A stretch of DNA of 64,000 bases from Lepidostoma basale (GCA_022606425.2 JAHDVF020001234.1:124001-188000); one strand, 5' to 3'; shown: positions 11,053 through 21,855, counted from the stretch's first letter. Notes: a model not told the origin generated them from the sequence alone. A program made the numbers and translations.

Positions 11053-11929
11053 GTATGGTAACGATCGTTAATACATATATGTTACAAATGAACAAACATA
11101 CAGTACAGTTCAATAAAGACATACTCGAAGAAGGAAACCCACAAAGCTGTTATAGGACGCAGCGATGCCCTTTCGTCAGCTTCGTTGATCAATCCCTAGG
11201 CCTGCCCCCCGTCCACACGGCACTTACGTGATGGTTAGTTAGTTAGTTAGTTAACTACACCAATACTACCAGCGGAATTTTAATTCGCGTCTTTCTGCTT
11301 TGCGGACGGCAGAGATAGTACAGCCGTTAGGAATGTGAGAGATTGCGGATTCGAATTTTGCTAGCAGCGTTGTTAATAATAAGTGAATTCCTTTTTAAAA
11401 AAGCAAAATATTTTTTTAAATATTTGTGAAAGTGTGAAATTATATTACGCACACGCGCATGCGTCTCCTGTGTCTGTATATAAATATGTGTGTGGGGGTA
11501 TTGGTGTTAGCCGCAATATGATTCGTCATTGATTTTAAATGTGAGTGTGTTACAAAATTAAAAATAATGATCCTATGATGAGACTTCTTTAATTGGGACT
11601 AAGCCAATCATTTATTGCTTTTGAGGATATTGCTCCGTACACGGTGTTCCGGAAATAATATTTCTCCCAAAAAATAATTTCTCACAGTCATGGGTATTTC
11701 GAAACGTTTATTAAAGCGGAATATGTGCGATTCATATGAACCCAATCTGAAGTAATATTTTTTATTACGAATTTTAGAGTATTTATGTTGTTTGAAATTT
11801 CTTGGTAGAAGTTCATTGTAAATAGTAAAATAAATAGAAAAAAAGGGATATAAAAATTCTTTTATAATATTAGTTATATTCCAAAAGATGGCATCGAAAC
11901 TAAAAAACAAATAATAATAGTACTAAATA

Positions 11930-12152
11930 TACAGGTTGTCCCAGTCCAGTTGACGTTAAGCCGGAAACGGATGATATCATGCTAGTTATGAGAAAAATGT
12001 AAAAAAAAAAAGTTTTAGATTTTTAAAATTATAGGCATTTAAAAAAAAATCTAGAAAATCAACACCCTGTTTTTTTACATTTTCCTCATAACTAGCATGA
12101 CTTGACCTATAATCCGTTTCCGGCTTGAGGTCGACTTCTGGGACACCCTGTA
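11930..12152. mobile_element. TA-flanked foldback MITE, 223 bp
   Basis: The terminal repeats begin TACAGGTTGTCCCAG on the left and TACAGGGTGTCCCAG on the right (reverse complement). They continue through AAGCCGGAAACGGAT and CATGCTAGTTATGAG. The dinucleotide TA is present on both flanks (11928-11929 and 12153-12154). TA duplication and the CAGGGTGTCCCA-type end are typical of Tc1/mariner-related nonautonomous elements. Confidence 0.75.
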
Positions 12153-12411
12153 TATTGTATATATTTTTTCGGTAATTCATTTAAATTAATTAAAAATACA
12201 TAAAATTTGAAATTAGTAAAGGATTTCAGTATGTTGTTGAGAATTTAAACGTTTTTAAGCATGTTCGGTATTCAATAAATGTATATACTTATACATACCT
12301 AAAAGCATTAAAATTCACATATCAAACCACATTTTTTTTTAGCTATGTGATAATTTAGCTATTCTATCGTCATTTTTTAATCAAAAGATCAAATACCATT
12401 TTAATTTTCGC

Positions 12412-12750
12412 ACTGTCATTGCCGGGATTCGAACCTGGAACCTCCAGTGTGGCAGCCAGTGGTGGTACTCCCATAGAAGCTCAGAAGCCCGGCTTGCGTA
12501 AGAAATTTTGAATCATAACCTCTTCTGGCTTAAAGAGGTTAAGCTTTTGTGGCTATTCCTTTTACGTCTAATGGGATCTCATTGTTGGAAGGTGATTTGG
12601 TGGGTTGTTGGTTTATGCGGGGGCATGATTACTTAGATTTGGGGGATTTGATTCACAATTTCTTACGCAAGCCAGGCTTCTGGGCTTCTATGGGAGTACC
12701 GCCACTGGTGGCAGCATAGCTGTTACTACTCTGCTACAAAGGCAATCTTA
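12412..12750 (-). mobile_element. SINE S1 split by a hAT MITE
   Basis: The B box side (CATTGCCGGGATTCGAACC) is at 12418-12437. The head side, seen as ACTCTGCTACAAAGGCAA, is at 12728-12745. The two parts are separated by a 251-bp insertion flanked by GTGGCAGC on both sides. Confidence 0.8.
12457..12707. mobile_element. hAT-type MITE with 8-bp target duplication
   Basis: Terminal inverted repeats start CAGTGGTGGTACTCCCATAG on the left; the right end is the complement with one early difference (CAGTGGCGG). Both flanks carry GTGGCAGC (12449-12456 and 12708-12715). Eight-base duplications and CAGTGGCGG-type ends are hallmarks of hAT elements. There is no coding capacity. Confidence 0.88.
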
Positions 12751-12824
12751 AGTTTACATATTTCTTTTAAGTGTGTTTAAATAAAAGCTGTTGTATTAAG
12801 TTTTTTGTTATTGCTTATTTCCAG

Positions 12825-13057
12825 AACGGAGATCTATGCATCTCGATCCTTCACCCGCCGGTGGACGACCCCCAGAGCGGGGAGCTGCCGTGTGAGCGCT
12901 GGAACCCCACCCAGAATGTGCGCACCATCCTGCTGTCCGTCATCTCGCTGCTCAACGAGCCTAACACCTTCAGCCCGGCCAATGTGGACGCGTCCGTCAT
13001 GTATCGGCGCTGGCGCGACACCAAGGGCAAGGACAAGGAGTACGAGAACATCATCAG
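12825..13057 (+). CDS. CDC34/UBE2R-type ubiquitin-conjugating enzyme E2, catalytic exon
   Basis: This exon follows an acceptor ending TTATTTCCAG and ends at AG|GTGAAT. It encodes 77 codons beginning [20 protein letters not shown]. The cysteine in [11 protein letters not shown] is the E2 active-site residue that carries ubiquitin as a thioester. The insert between HPPVDD and ERWNP is the extended acidic loop specific to the CDC34/UBE2R class, which works with SCF-type cullin-RING ligases. [16 protein letters not shown] and [16 protein letters not shown] are the next conserved blocks. By comparison with family members the exon starts near residue 88-90, so the N-terminal half of the UBC fold is missing here. 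GC content is much higher than in the surrounding introns. Confidence 0.95.
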
Positions 13058-13132
13058 GTGAATACAATATCATAAATTACAACAATCGAGGGTCAGTCAA
13101 AAACTAATGCCTCCTTTTTTTTTCTACTTAAC

Positions 13133-14062
13133 TATATATGGACAAGTGTATGAAAGAGCTGAAAGGGTTGGAAGCAGGTGCAAAAATGAACGGTGTGTCA
13201 GTAAGCTGTTTGTTGTATGCGGACGACGCTGAGCTACTTGCAGACAGCGAGCGTGAACTACAAACCCTGGTGTCTAGTATGTATGAGGTATGTAAGCGAT
13301 GCGATTTGATGATGAATGTGAATAAGTCCAAGGTAATGATTTTCAAAAAAGAAGGAAACATGACAGTCCACAACATTAGTGTAAACGGTGAAAATCTGGA
13401 ACAAGTGGATAAATTTGTTTATTTAGGAAGTATGTTTACAAAGAGTGGAGAAGGATATTGAAAGAAATGTTGGGGCAGGCACAGGTGCACTTAAAGTTGT
13501 CATCGCAAACAAAAGCCTATCCAAAAAAGCTAAGATGGCAGTGCATAATGATGTTCTTGCGCCGACCCTTATATATTGAAGTGAAGCACGGAACTGGCAA
13601 AAGAAGGATGAAAGTAGAATAAATGCAGTAGAAATGAGATCTCTAAGACGAATGTGTAGTAAATCTGTATATGATAGATTGTCAAATGCAAGTATAAGAT
13701 GTGAATGCAGTGCGAATGAATGTGTTCTGAACAAAATAATGAAAGGGTCGTTAAAATGGTTTGGACACATGGAAAGAATAAGTGAAGACAGAATGGTGAA
13801 GAAGGTATATGTAAACGACGTAAACGGAGCTAGAAATAGAGGAAGACCGAGGAAAACGTGGCACGATCAAATCAATCAAATATTAATTGTCGGTCACATA
13901 AGGAGTCAGAGAAATCGACGTGTATGCATGACAAGATGTATGAATATAGAAGAAGCGAGAGAAGTATGTTAGGACAGAACAGTGTGGCGTTCCATTCTTT
14001 CTGCCTACTCTTCCGGCGAGACGGCGTGATGGTTAGTTAGTTAGTTTAGTTAGTTAAATAAA
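13133..14062 (+). mobile_element. LINE A copy with reverse transcriptase YADD motif
   Basis: The frame 13138-13461 includes SVSCLLYADDAELLADSERE, which carries the YADD active-site motif of the reverse transcriptase. It also has VDKFVYLGSMFTKSGEGY. A later frame (13634-13972) reads MRSLRRMCSKSVYDRLS, WFGHMERI and NRGRPRKTWHDQINQ. A deletion and frameshift near 13461-13630 break the ORF. The end is GCGTGATGGTTAGTTAGTTTAG. This is the best view of the family's RT domain in the window. Confidence 0.88.
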
Positions 14063-14172
14063 GTTAGTTAAGCAAAAATTTTGAATTTTATGCTTTTCCT
14101 CAAACCTCCTTCGATCTACTCCAGTAGTAACTTTCTTCATTGACAGGTGGCAGCACTGCAGTCGCTTGCAAA

Positions 14173-14427
14173 ATGGCCGACATCGATGTTCGTATTAGAC
14201 AGTGTTCATTGATTGAATTCTTGAATGCAAAAAGTGAAACACCCATTCGCATTTATGAAAGACTGAAATATGTGTATGGTGATGCAACAGTAGATGTCAG
14301 CAATGTTAGACGATGGGTTTGTCGCTGTAACAAAGCTGAAGGGCAAATACCATTGGCCGATGAAAAGCGGAGTGGCAGGCCGTTGACTGCAGTGACCCCA
14401 CTCAACATTAAGCGATTCGAGGCATGA
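14173..14427 (+). pseudogene. mariner-like transposase N-terminal fragment
   Basis: The 85-codon segment from the ATG at 14173 encodes a Mos1-type DNA-binding head. The reading ends with ADEKRSGRPLTAVTPLNIKR. No D,D34D domain follows; the sequence goes straight into the right terminal repeat. This looks like an internally deleted element. Confidence 0.75.
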
Positions 14428-14596
14428 GTTTTTGACTGATTCTTGTATAATAAGAATTAAGACTATGAATATTGGACTTCTGCATTTACTACTATCTATC
14501 TCTTACCCATGTGGGCCTGATATTATCTAATGTGATGTTATATTTTTAAATGGAGACTCCAGGCCAAATTTCTTCTACTGGCTACTAATTTCTTCT

Positions 14597-14644
14597 ACAG
14601 TATGGGACAGTTATCTTCTAAGGAAGATAACTGTCCCACACTGT
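14597..14644. repeat. Strong short hairpin
   Basis: TACAGTATGGGACAGTTATC and its complement are separated by only a few bases around CTAAGG, with arms of about 22 bases and one mismatch. It may be a remnant of a foldback element. No RNA gene is claimed. Confidence 0.6.
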
Positions 14645-14681
14645 ATACAAGATTGATAATATAAGAAAAGTACACAGAATA

Positions 14682-14939
14682 TATATGAAGACTACAGGGG
14701 AAAAACAAGGAATGTCAGTAGAAGGTTAATTTGAATAAATTGAGAATAGAGCTAATCAAAGTCTTTATATTTCTTAGCAATTAGCAATCGATTATCTGGC
14801 CATAGTCGATGACACACATGATTTTGAATATGAAATTTTTACTGTGGATAGATACGTACAAATGCCGCTAGATGGCATTATTACATTTATTTTGAATTTT
14901 AACTGACATTCCTTGTTTTTCCCCTGTAGTCTTCATATA
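14682..14939. mobile_element. Foldback MITE, about 258 bp
   Basis: Terminal repeats of about 37 bases start TATATGAAGACTACAGGGGA and continue AAAACAAGGAATGTCAGT, with the complement at the right end. The interior is AT-rich and non-coding. An alternative reading places the ends at CAGGGGAAAAAC with TA on both sides. Confidence 0.75.
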
Positions 14940-15776
14940 AGATAAACAGAATATTAAGTTGGGGTAAAAGAGGACTGAATCTAGAGAAGGAAATATGTTG
15001 GAATTACAGAAGGAAAACACTTTTATTTAGGACAAGAAGGGATTGCTGAGGGAATAGATTATAAAATAAGATATAAATCATATTAGCAGACCCGAAAATG
15101 CTTCGCTATTGCTATATTCCAGTGTATGCATGCAGAATATAATATAATATATGTATATTATGAATTAAAAAATATCAATTGAAATTCAATATCAATTCAT
15201 GTATGGCCATCCAACAATGTGTTTTTCCAAATGCATGATCTTTAACGATAAATTCGTACATGTGCAGTAATATCATAATGATTCACTGATGATTATCATC
15301 TGTCATTTAAACCGATTCGACTGCCATCTCTTGGTGACTTACATTACACACAATTAAATACACACATCAAACAAAATTAGTTCACACCAATATAGACTGT
15401 AACACCCTTAGCAATTAAATAACTATTTGCCTGTCACACTAAGAATTCATTTAAATGCATTTTAAACGTGCGTTATAACTTGGTTCATATCAAATGAATT
15501 TTTTAAACATTCACCAAAGTAATATTAATATACAGTGAAAATTTCATCACAATCGGTTCAGTATTTGTCGAGTCTATCGGTTTTATAGCCATGAATATTG
15601 CCATTTATTTATATAGATCAGGTATAACTAGGTTGAATCATGGAACACTTATTCACAGCGGCCTTGAGGTGATTTATTCAATAAAAACAGCACTCCATTC
15701 GTCAGTCAATTTATTAAATTTTATTATGAACGCAAATGTTATGCAACTAATCAATTATCTTTCTGTTGTCTTGCAG

Positions 15777-15891
15777 GAAACAAGCTCAGGTAGCGAAGGC
15801 TGAAGCAGACAAGGAAGGAATAGTCGTACCACTTACCTTAGAAGATTACTGCATTAAAACCAAAGTGAAGCCTCAAACGCAAGAGCCACAG
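15777..15891 (+). CDS. UBE2R exon, post-catalytic segment
   Basis: The acceptor is TTGTCTTGCAG and the donor is CACAG|GTCAGT. The exon completes the split arginine codon of the previous exon (AG|G) and adds 38 codons, KQAQVAKAEADKEGIVVPLT then LEDYCIKTKVKPQ. These correspond to the C-terminal helix of CDC34/UBE2R enzymes (human: KQV...GVKVP...YCVKTKA). It ends in phase 0. Confidence 0.93.
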
Positions 15892-16004
15892 GTCAGTATA
15901 TAACTGTTTGCTTTTATTTATTCATTTATAAAGAACACAATGTAATAAAATAATGCGTAAATAGAGTTAAGTCGTGGAAAATATTATCTTAATATAGAAT
16001 TACT

Positions 16005-16165
16005 GCAAAACTGATCACGGCAAGCACCGCTAGTGTCAAAGTAATTGGGGATCTTACAGCCTGGTTTGATATCAATAAAGGTGTCAAACAGGGTTGCGTA
16101 ATGTCCCCGTGGTTATTTAATCTATATATGAACAAGTGTACGAAAAACCTGGAAGGGTTGGATGT
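16005..16165 (+). mobile_element. LINE A fragment, RT palm region
   Basis: The translated segment reads WFDINKGVKQGCVMSPWLFN and LYMNKC, the conserved GV(K/R)QGC-SP block of non-LTR reverse transcriptases. It ends abruptly where a family B tail begins in the opposite orientation near 16165. It covers a region of the RT not present in the other A copies here. Confidence 0.8.
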
Positions 16166-16800
16166 ATTAAATCAAATCAGTTTATTTTCTCAAAAGATAT
16201 TACAAACAACAATTATAGTTTAAGGTATCTATTGAGAACAAGTAAAATATAAAAAATATATAATACCAGGAACGCATGAGAGATGGTTCGACATTAGGAA
16301 TACATAATACTCTCCAAAGTCAAGAGTATTTATCTTCTGAACATACTTTCATGAATATGAAAGGCGTTGATCTCCGAAGCGATCATGTTCAGCAGTTTGA
16401 ATGCTCTCCCCACCGGCATCACCAGAGGCAGGTTGGTTCTGCATTCTGGGAGATAAAACAGTCTGTGAACAATCTGGATGAATCAGGAACATAAAGATAG
16501 ATAGCCTCCAAGATGGCAGAATTCTCAAAGAATCCATCAGTCTGAAGAAATGGGTAAGTGTGAACCCATCCCTCCATATCTGTAGACTATTGGTCCCCAG
16601 CATGCCCAAGAGGAATGCAGTGGGATAAAGCCGCGGATAGCTACCAAATTCTCTAATGTAGAGATATCTCAGAAATCTTTTCTGAACCCTCTCTAACATG
16701 AGCGAGTATCTCGTCTTGTGGGGACTCTATATCACCGAACCACACTCGAGTCGGCTCCGGACCAATGAGTTATACAAAATTCGCAAAACATAGGGTTTCC
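16166..16800 (-). mobile_element. LINE family B (jockey-like), long 3' copy
   Basis: On minus, successive frames read LYNSLVRSRLECGSVIW-like sequence, then MLERVQKRFLRYLYIREFGS, YPTAFLLGMLGTNSLQIWRD and finally NQPASGDAGGES. This is the end of the RT/C-terminal region of a jockey-like non-LTR element. On plus the tail appears as AAATCAAATCAGTTTATTTT. Frameshifts make it non-functional. It lies antisense in the UBE2R intron. Confidence 0.8.
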
Positions 16801-16814
16801 TGAAAACTCTACCA

Positions 16815-16910
16815 GTTCGTAGGATAAATTTTCAACATTTTCATTTTCGACGTCCAGCCATCCCTCCATCTCTTCGGCGGCTTCCCTGGTAGCCTCTTGC
16901 TGCTGGGGTT
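16815..16910 (-). mobile_element. RTE-like fragment
   Basis: On minus it reads SSKRLPGKPPKRWRDGW-like sequence, nearly the same as the copy on the plus strand at 19700-19750 (SSKRLPGRPPKRWKHGW). The fragment lies 40 bp upstream of the UBE2R terminal exon acceptor. Confidence 0.6.
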
Positions 16911-16950
16911 GATTACATGTATATTGATTGTTTAAATTGATTTCTTCCAG

Positions 16951-17067
16951 TTGGACATGACAGACTTCTACGATGATGACTACGATCTGGACACAGACGA
17001 GGACGAGCAGTCCGGGGCGGACTCTGACTACCAGGACGGAGACGACAGCGGGAATGGAGAGTCGTGA
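16951..17067 (+). CDS. UBE2R terminal exon, acidic tail and stop
   Basis: The acceptor is TTTCTTCCAG. The exon encodes 38 residues starting LDMTDFYDDDYDLDTDEDEQ and ending DDSGNGES before TGA at 17065-17067. The tail is dominated by Asp/Glu, as in CDC34/UBE2R enzymes, where the acidic tail binds a basic cleft of the cullin. Confidence 0.92.
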   Translation: MDMTDFYDDDYDLDTDEDEQSGADSDYQDGDDSGNGES

Positions 17068-18480
17068 ACTCCACTCGCCGTCCTCCGCCCTCCACGTCAT
17101 TGAAGCCAGATACGTCCCCCATCACCACTAGCCGCGGGCCCCGCAGCCCGGGGGCTCCTGAAGCCTCCCCGTTGTTATTTTAAATTAAGCCTTGTTCATT
17201 AGCTTATGTAATATTTTCCGAGACCTCTCACATTGTTGACAAATCACCGTACACGCATTTGTCCATTTAATTTAATATGACTCACGGTAAACTATATTAG
17301 ATTTATTGTATGCAAACAAAATTATTTGGATTTCTAGGGCCGGCGTCTGTTTTTTATTTTACGTTCAATCTGGTTTGGTGTTGTGAATTTCTTGCTGCTG
17401 TTAAAGTGGTCTCAACCATTCGGTAGTGATGTTAGTCGGGAAGCAGTGAGCTGAGAAGCAGCTGCGATATGGACGCTTGTGATTACTCGGTCGGGATCCG
17501 CATACTTTACAGATCGAAGATATAATACTTTGTTTCGTCGCATTCCCACCGAGTTCCGTGTTCTTGTGAGGGGTCGCAACGTATTATTCTTAAGGTGTTC
17601 ATTTTGTATAGTCGTCTCACCGTTGCATTCATTCCTTTAATAATTATTATATCCCGAGTGACTCTTCTGAACTCAACCTAACCTATCTTACAGCCGACTG
17701 CATTTCATATGAATTGCTATTTTTGTATGAATATACTTACAGTTCTCTTTAAATTTACAATAATTTAATTACTACATCAGCTCCTATTCATAATTAAGGT
17801 TTTCGACATGTAACTAGCCTAATTTATTTCAGTGATTCTTTTCTATTTTTGTGACTTGCTAGGATTAAGTAGATATTGGTTTGTGTGTATAATCAATGTT
17901 TAAATCTATAATTTTTTTAGCACGACTGATAGTAACTTTGGTCTCCCTTTTCCTAGTGCTGTTACACAGAGTGAAGCGATTCTCAGAAATGGCAACACGA
18001 AACTTGTCTATTTGAATAATGTATCCATTCTACGTGTTTTAGCGAGGCAAATTGTTATTAGTAGGTATAGTTACGAGGTAATCATTTTCAACTTTCGTGT
18101 GTACGAATCAGTGTAGTAGTTCAACTTGTAATTAGATTCTTATTTTTTAAATTCTGCGATTGTACGAGATCGCGAGTTTTGTTTCAATCGTCAAACGACT
18201 GTGGATATTAGATTTAAATGAAATGTGCTAAAATTTATAATATCGTGTACCATTATCCGGCACCCGTGTGTGACTTCACATCGGCTCAAGTTCAAACGCA
18301 AACTAAAGGATTATTTTAAAGTGGGAATTAGATTAGGATCGTCACTGGGTAGACGTTCAGTAGGGAACGGGTGTGCTGGGTGTTGTGTTACTCAGTGGGT
18401 AAGCCTTAGCTCCTGCAATCCTGGTTTGTAATGTAAGAATTTAGTGTACTTTCATTAAACATTATTGTATCTGATTTGTT
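17068..18480 (+). other. Probable UBE2R 3' UTR
   Basis: The sequence after the stop codon is free of recognisable repeats for about 1.4 kb. It contains an ATTAAA hexamer at 18454-18459 that could serve as polyadenylation signal. The true transcript end is not determined. Confidence 0.45.
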
Positions 18481-19430
18481 TTTTTGGTGAAAGTGTTTGT
18501 GCTTAAAGTGTACATGTGCGTGTTGTATTTGCTGATCTTAAATATTACGGAGTATTTTATAATTAAACATAATACTTTGATTTATTAATTTTTTTTAAAT
18601 TATAATTTAAATTTTTAAGTAGGAAATTTTCTGACCAAGTGTCAGAAAGATAACATCACTTGTATATGGCGTATAGTGGCGAGGATTTTCTTCATATTAT
18701 AATATTGTTCATTTGAAATTTCTCTCTCGGTTAAATCTCATTGATGATCGCAGAAATAATTGGCCCCATCAGGTATGCGCTTGGTGTCAGATAGATTTAT
18801 ATTTCGTAATAATGTATGTAAATTTAACTATGACTAACTGTAATAGATATGTTTTGAAAGGTTTCCTTAGAGTGTGAGGCGAGGAGTTAGTTGTTTAAGG
18901 CTTTTTTAGGCGAAAGCGATCTCCAAACTCGTTACACAAATTTCGTAATAAAATTTGCTTTGGAAACTTCTTCTCGATTGTTTTGAATTTGAAATATTTG
19001 GCAATGATACTACTTAGTATAAGAACACTACTTAGAAAAGAAATTCACTAAAATATGATATGAATAAATAAAAAAAAAGTTAAAAAAAAATATGTCAATG
19101 TAAATAAACAAAACATTTTTTATGTTTAATTTATTTTATGTGAAGAATTCTTAATATTACAGGATTATATTTTTTAGGAAAAAAAAAAATGTAACTATAA
19201 TATGGATATCTATGTAATTTCCTGTAATTTTCAGAATACATGCATAGTTTTGAGGAATCTTTATTTTATTTTCTTCCCTCCCATCCTTAATACATAAATA
19301 AAAAAATAAAAAGACACATTAGTAAAATCACCAACTGAAACAATCACTTAGGCTATAGCCATGCTGGAAGAAAAGCCTTGCTTGGAGCTTAGAGGTAATC
19401 AAGGTTACATATCGCAATAACCACACTGAC
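18481..19430. other. AT-rich intergenic stretch
   Basis: I see no gene, repeat family or clear inverted repeat here. A-tracts are common between 19060 and 19320. Confidence 0.5.
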
Positions 19431-19439
19431 TATAGTGAA

Positions 19440-19820
19440 AAACTTGTCATTCAGCTTAGCACTTGGCGTTTGTCTATGCGAAAAACTTAGAACTAAGAAC
19501 CTTCTTAGAGTAGCAGAAATGCGAACCCTAGGCTCCATCGCAGGTAAACCCTCAGAGATCAGATCAGAAGTGAAACGATAAGGTCTGTCTGTGGTGTTGA
19601 GGACATAGTGAGACGGGGAAGAAGCAGAAGGCGCTTTTGGAGAGACCACGTGGACCGCATTCAGAATACAAGAATTGCAAAAATTGTTAAAGATGAAAAC
19701 CCAAGCAGCAAGAGATTACCAGGAAGGCCGCCAAAGAGATGGAAACATGGCTGGACATCATCCCAGGACAGAACACTGTCACAAACAGGTTATACAACCT
19801 AAACTGAGAGGAAGAAGAAG
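19440..19820 (+). mobile_element. RTE-like LINE 3' fragment with AAG tail
   Basis: The open frame 19608-19802 reads RRGRSRRRFWRDHVDRIQNT and LPGRPPKRWKHGW. Upstream, broken frames give an RVAEMRTLGSIAGK-like stretch. The 3' end is GAGAGGAAGAAGAAG. It belongs with the 56495 copy to an RTE-like family. Confidence 0.75.
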
Positions 19821-19969
19821 TTAAGTTATTAGAAGTAATGTGAACATACCAAACAGCAACATGACAGTTTATCTATGGGATTATTTGGTTTTAGAAATCA
19901 TCTCAAATATCAAGTGTAAGGTAGAGATGGTGAACTGCCATAAATTTACAATAAGCAAGGCAAGTGCTA

Positions 19970-20500
19970 AGACTGCAAAATACTTTTTCTGGATAGCAGT
20001 ACATAATGGTGTTCTTGTATCGACGCTTATGTATGAAACTGGCAATAGAAGGATGAAAGTAGAATAAATGCACTAGAAATGAGATCTCTTAGATGAATGT
20101 GTTGATACTCTGTGTATGATAGAGAGTCGAATGAAAATATAAGAAGTGAATGCAGTGCGAATGATGGCGATATGAACAAAATAATGAAAGGATCATTAAG
20201 ATAATTTGAACACATGGAAAGAATAAATGAAGAAAGAATGGTAAAAAAAGTATATGTTAACGATGTAAATGGAACCAGAAATAGAGGAAGACCAAGGAAA
20301 ACGTGGCACGATCAAATAAATCAAATATTGAATGTCGGCCACGTGAAAAGTCAGAGAAATTGACGTGTGTGCATGACATGATGTATGAATGTTGAGGAAG
20401 CGAGAGAAATATGTCAGGAAAGAAAAGTGTGGCAGTCCATTCTTTCTGCCTACGCCTACGGGGAGACAGCGTGATGGTTTGTAAGTTAGTTCGTTTTTAT
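19970..20500 (+). mobile_element. LINE family A, degenerate copy
   Basis: It starts around AVHNGVLVSTLMYETGN, continues through stop-riddled frames with NRNRGRPRKTWHDQINQ-like sequence, and ends GCGTGATGGTTTGTAAGTTAG. There are several in-frame stops, so it is a pseudogene. Confidence 0.8.
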
Positions 20501-20509
20501 GGATATATT

Positions 20510-21062
20510 TCATCAAACTCCAGAAATCGACCTAAGAATTGGTTTGGGTTGGGGTCCCTTTCAAAAATTGGACCATATATTGAAAAATCCACAAATCCCC
20601 ATTAATCTTAAATGGAATGTGTATGACAGCTGCGTCCCACCAGTGTTACCTTATGGGTGTGAAACTATAATAAATATAGTCTCAGAAAAGCGCAAATAAA
20701 TTGAGAATTGTCCAAAGAGCTACGGATAAGCAATGTTGGGAATCATTTTAGCAAACTGAGTGAGAAATATCACTATTAGAGTCAAATCAGGAATGTCGGA
20801 CAATATCGGAAAAGTGGCAGCGTTAAAATGGCGCTGGGCAGGCCATGTCGCTCACAGCTCTGACGATAGATAGAAAAAATGCCTCTTTTGCTGATGTTCT
20901 AGAACTGCGACCCGAAACCTAGGATCTCCCCAACTTCGATGGAAGGACGACATTAAAGAGACCGCCGGTACGACATGGATGTGTGTTGCCCAAGATCGAT
21001 AGACATAAAAGCAGATGGAGGAGGCCTACGTCCAGAGTCGACAGATACATGCTGATAATAAT
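20510..21062 (+). mobile_element. RTE-like LINE fragment
   Basis: Broken frames read KWNVYDSCVPPVLPYGCET, then ALKWRWAGHVAHSSDDR, RWKDDIKETAGTTWMCVAQD and EEAYVQSR. This is the typical end region of another RTE-like family, also present at 51620-51910. There are multiple stops. Confidence 0.72.
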
Positions 21063-21426
21063 TTCATTTAAATCCCTGATTATATTTTAGCATCCTTTTA
21101 GTTTCTTTAGTAAATATGTTTCCATTGGGAGAATTTATGCATACCATTAAAAACTAAACAATTAACTAATAAAAAAAAAAAAATTTATGTATGAAAATGA
21201 AAATAAATGCTAGTTAATTTTTTTGTAAGTACCTACTTATGCGGCTTTAAATCAAGCGTCTATTTAATTGAAAAATTATAGTATGGCAACACATCAGACA
21301 AATCAGAAGCAGAACACCTGATCAGATAGCTTTAAAAACATGTCGGAGCTGTCAATGGATTTTGATAATTTGAATTAAAACCAAATATTCACAGTGTCAA
21401 CTTAGTCAGTTAACCATTTTCACAAA

Positions 21427-21525
21427 ATGAGTTATTTAAGTGATTTGTCGCAATCGCAAGAATACTTGAGTTTCCGTAGTAGCATTCCTTTACGCAAAAT
21501 AGTCGTCGATTCTGGCGGATCTAAG
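21427..21525 (+). CDS. SPG21: Maspardin (SPG21) exon 1, with start codon
   Basis: The ATG at 21427 is preceded by CACAAA and opens a 33-codon exon, MSYLSDLSQSQEYLSFRSSI then PLRKIVVDSGGSK, ending AAG|GTCAGT in phase 0. The SSIPLRKIVVD stretch matches the vertebrate GTVPLKKIIVD region. No other in-frame ATG upstream is needed, and the start agrees with the family's length. Confidence 0.9.
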
Positions 21526-21614
21526 GTCAGTAAACTTTTTATGTTTGTTTCTTATTTTTGTTTGGCGCTTCAGCAGGCGCGTCTTATTGAATTTATTTGA
21601 TTTTTTTGCCGCAG

Positions 21615-21855
21615 GGCTGGCGTATTTTCGATTCGGGTCCGAAGACGGTGAAATGTCCGCTTGTGTGCCTTCCTCCCGTCTCTGGTACTGCGGATGTGTT
21701 TTTCCGACAAGTGTTGTCGCTGGCGGCAAGGGGCATACGAGTCATCGCGGCCGAACCTCCCGTGTACTGGACCATGAAGGAGTGGTGTGAAGGATTCAAA
21801 AGATTGCTGGATTATCTGGAACTGGATAGAGTTCACCTTTTTGGCGCCTCTCTAG
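21615..21855 (+). CDS. SPG21: Maspardin exon 2, nucleophile-elbow exon
   Basis: The acceptor is TTTTGCCGCAG and the donor is CTAG|GTATTA. The exon encodes [40 protein letters not shown] and ends [12 protein letters not shown], with the last glycine codon split. GASLG is the nucleophile elbow (GxSxG). [13 protein letters not shown] is almost identical to vertebrate maspardin. Confidence 0.95.

Larger units (their letters stand above)
13089..14443 (+). mobile_element. mariner-like element split by a LINE A insertion
   Basis: The left end GGGTCAGTCAAAAACTAATG and the right end (seen as CATGAGTTTTTGACTGATTC) are inverted repeats with few differences. Inside, 14173-14427 encodes the N-terminal helix-turn-helix of a mariner-like transposase (MADIDVRIRQCSLIEFLNAK, then YGDATVDVSNVRRWVCR). 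The catalytic domain is missing. A LINE A copy fills about 13133-14060, so the mariner was already resident when the LINE arrived. The exact ends are uncertain by a few bases. Confidence 0.7.
12825..17067 (+). other. UBE2R (CDC34-like) gene, 3' part: three coding exons
   Basis: Exons 12825-13057, 15777-15891 and 16951-17067 join in frame to 154 residues plus a stop. They supply the catalytic cysteine, the acidic loop, the C-terminal helices and an acidic tail. The expected upstream exons (start codon, first helix, and the HPN motif before the active site) are not visible in 1-12824. They are therefore before the window or in an exon too short to recognise. The enzyme class transfers ubiquitin, mainly as K48 chains, to substrates of SCF ligases in cytosol and nucleus; that role comes from the family. 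The closest fly counterpart I recall is CG7656, but I cannot verify orthology. Confidence 0.92.
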
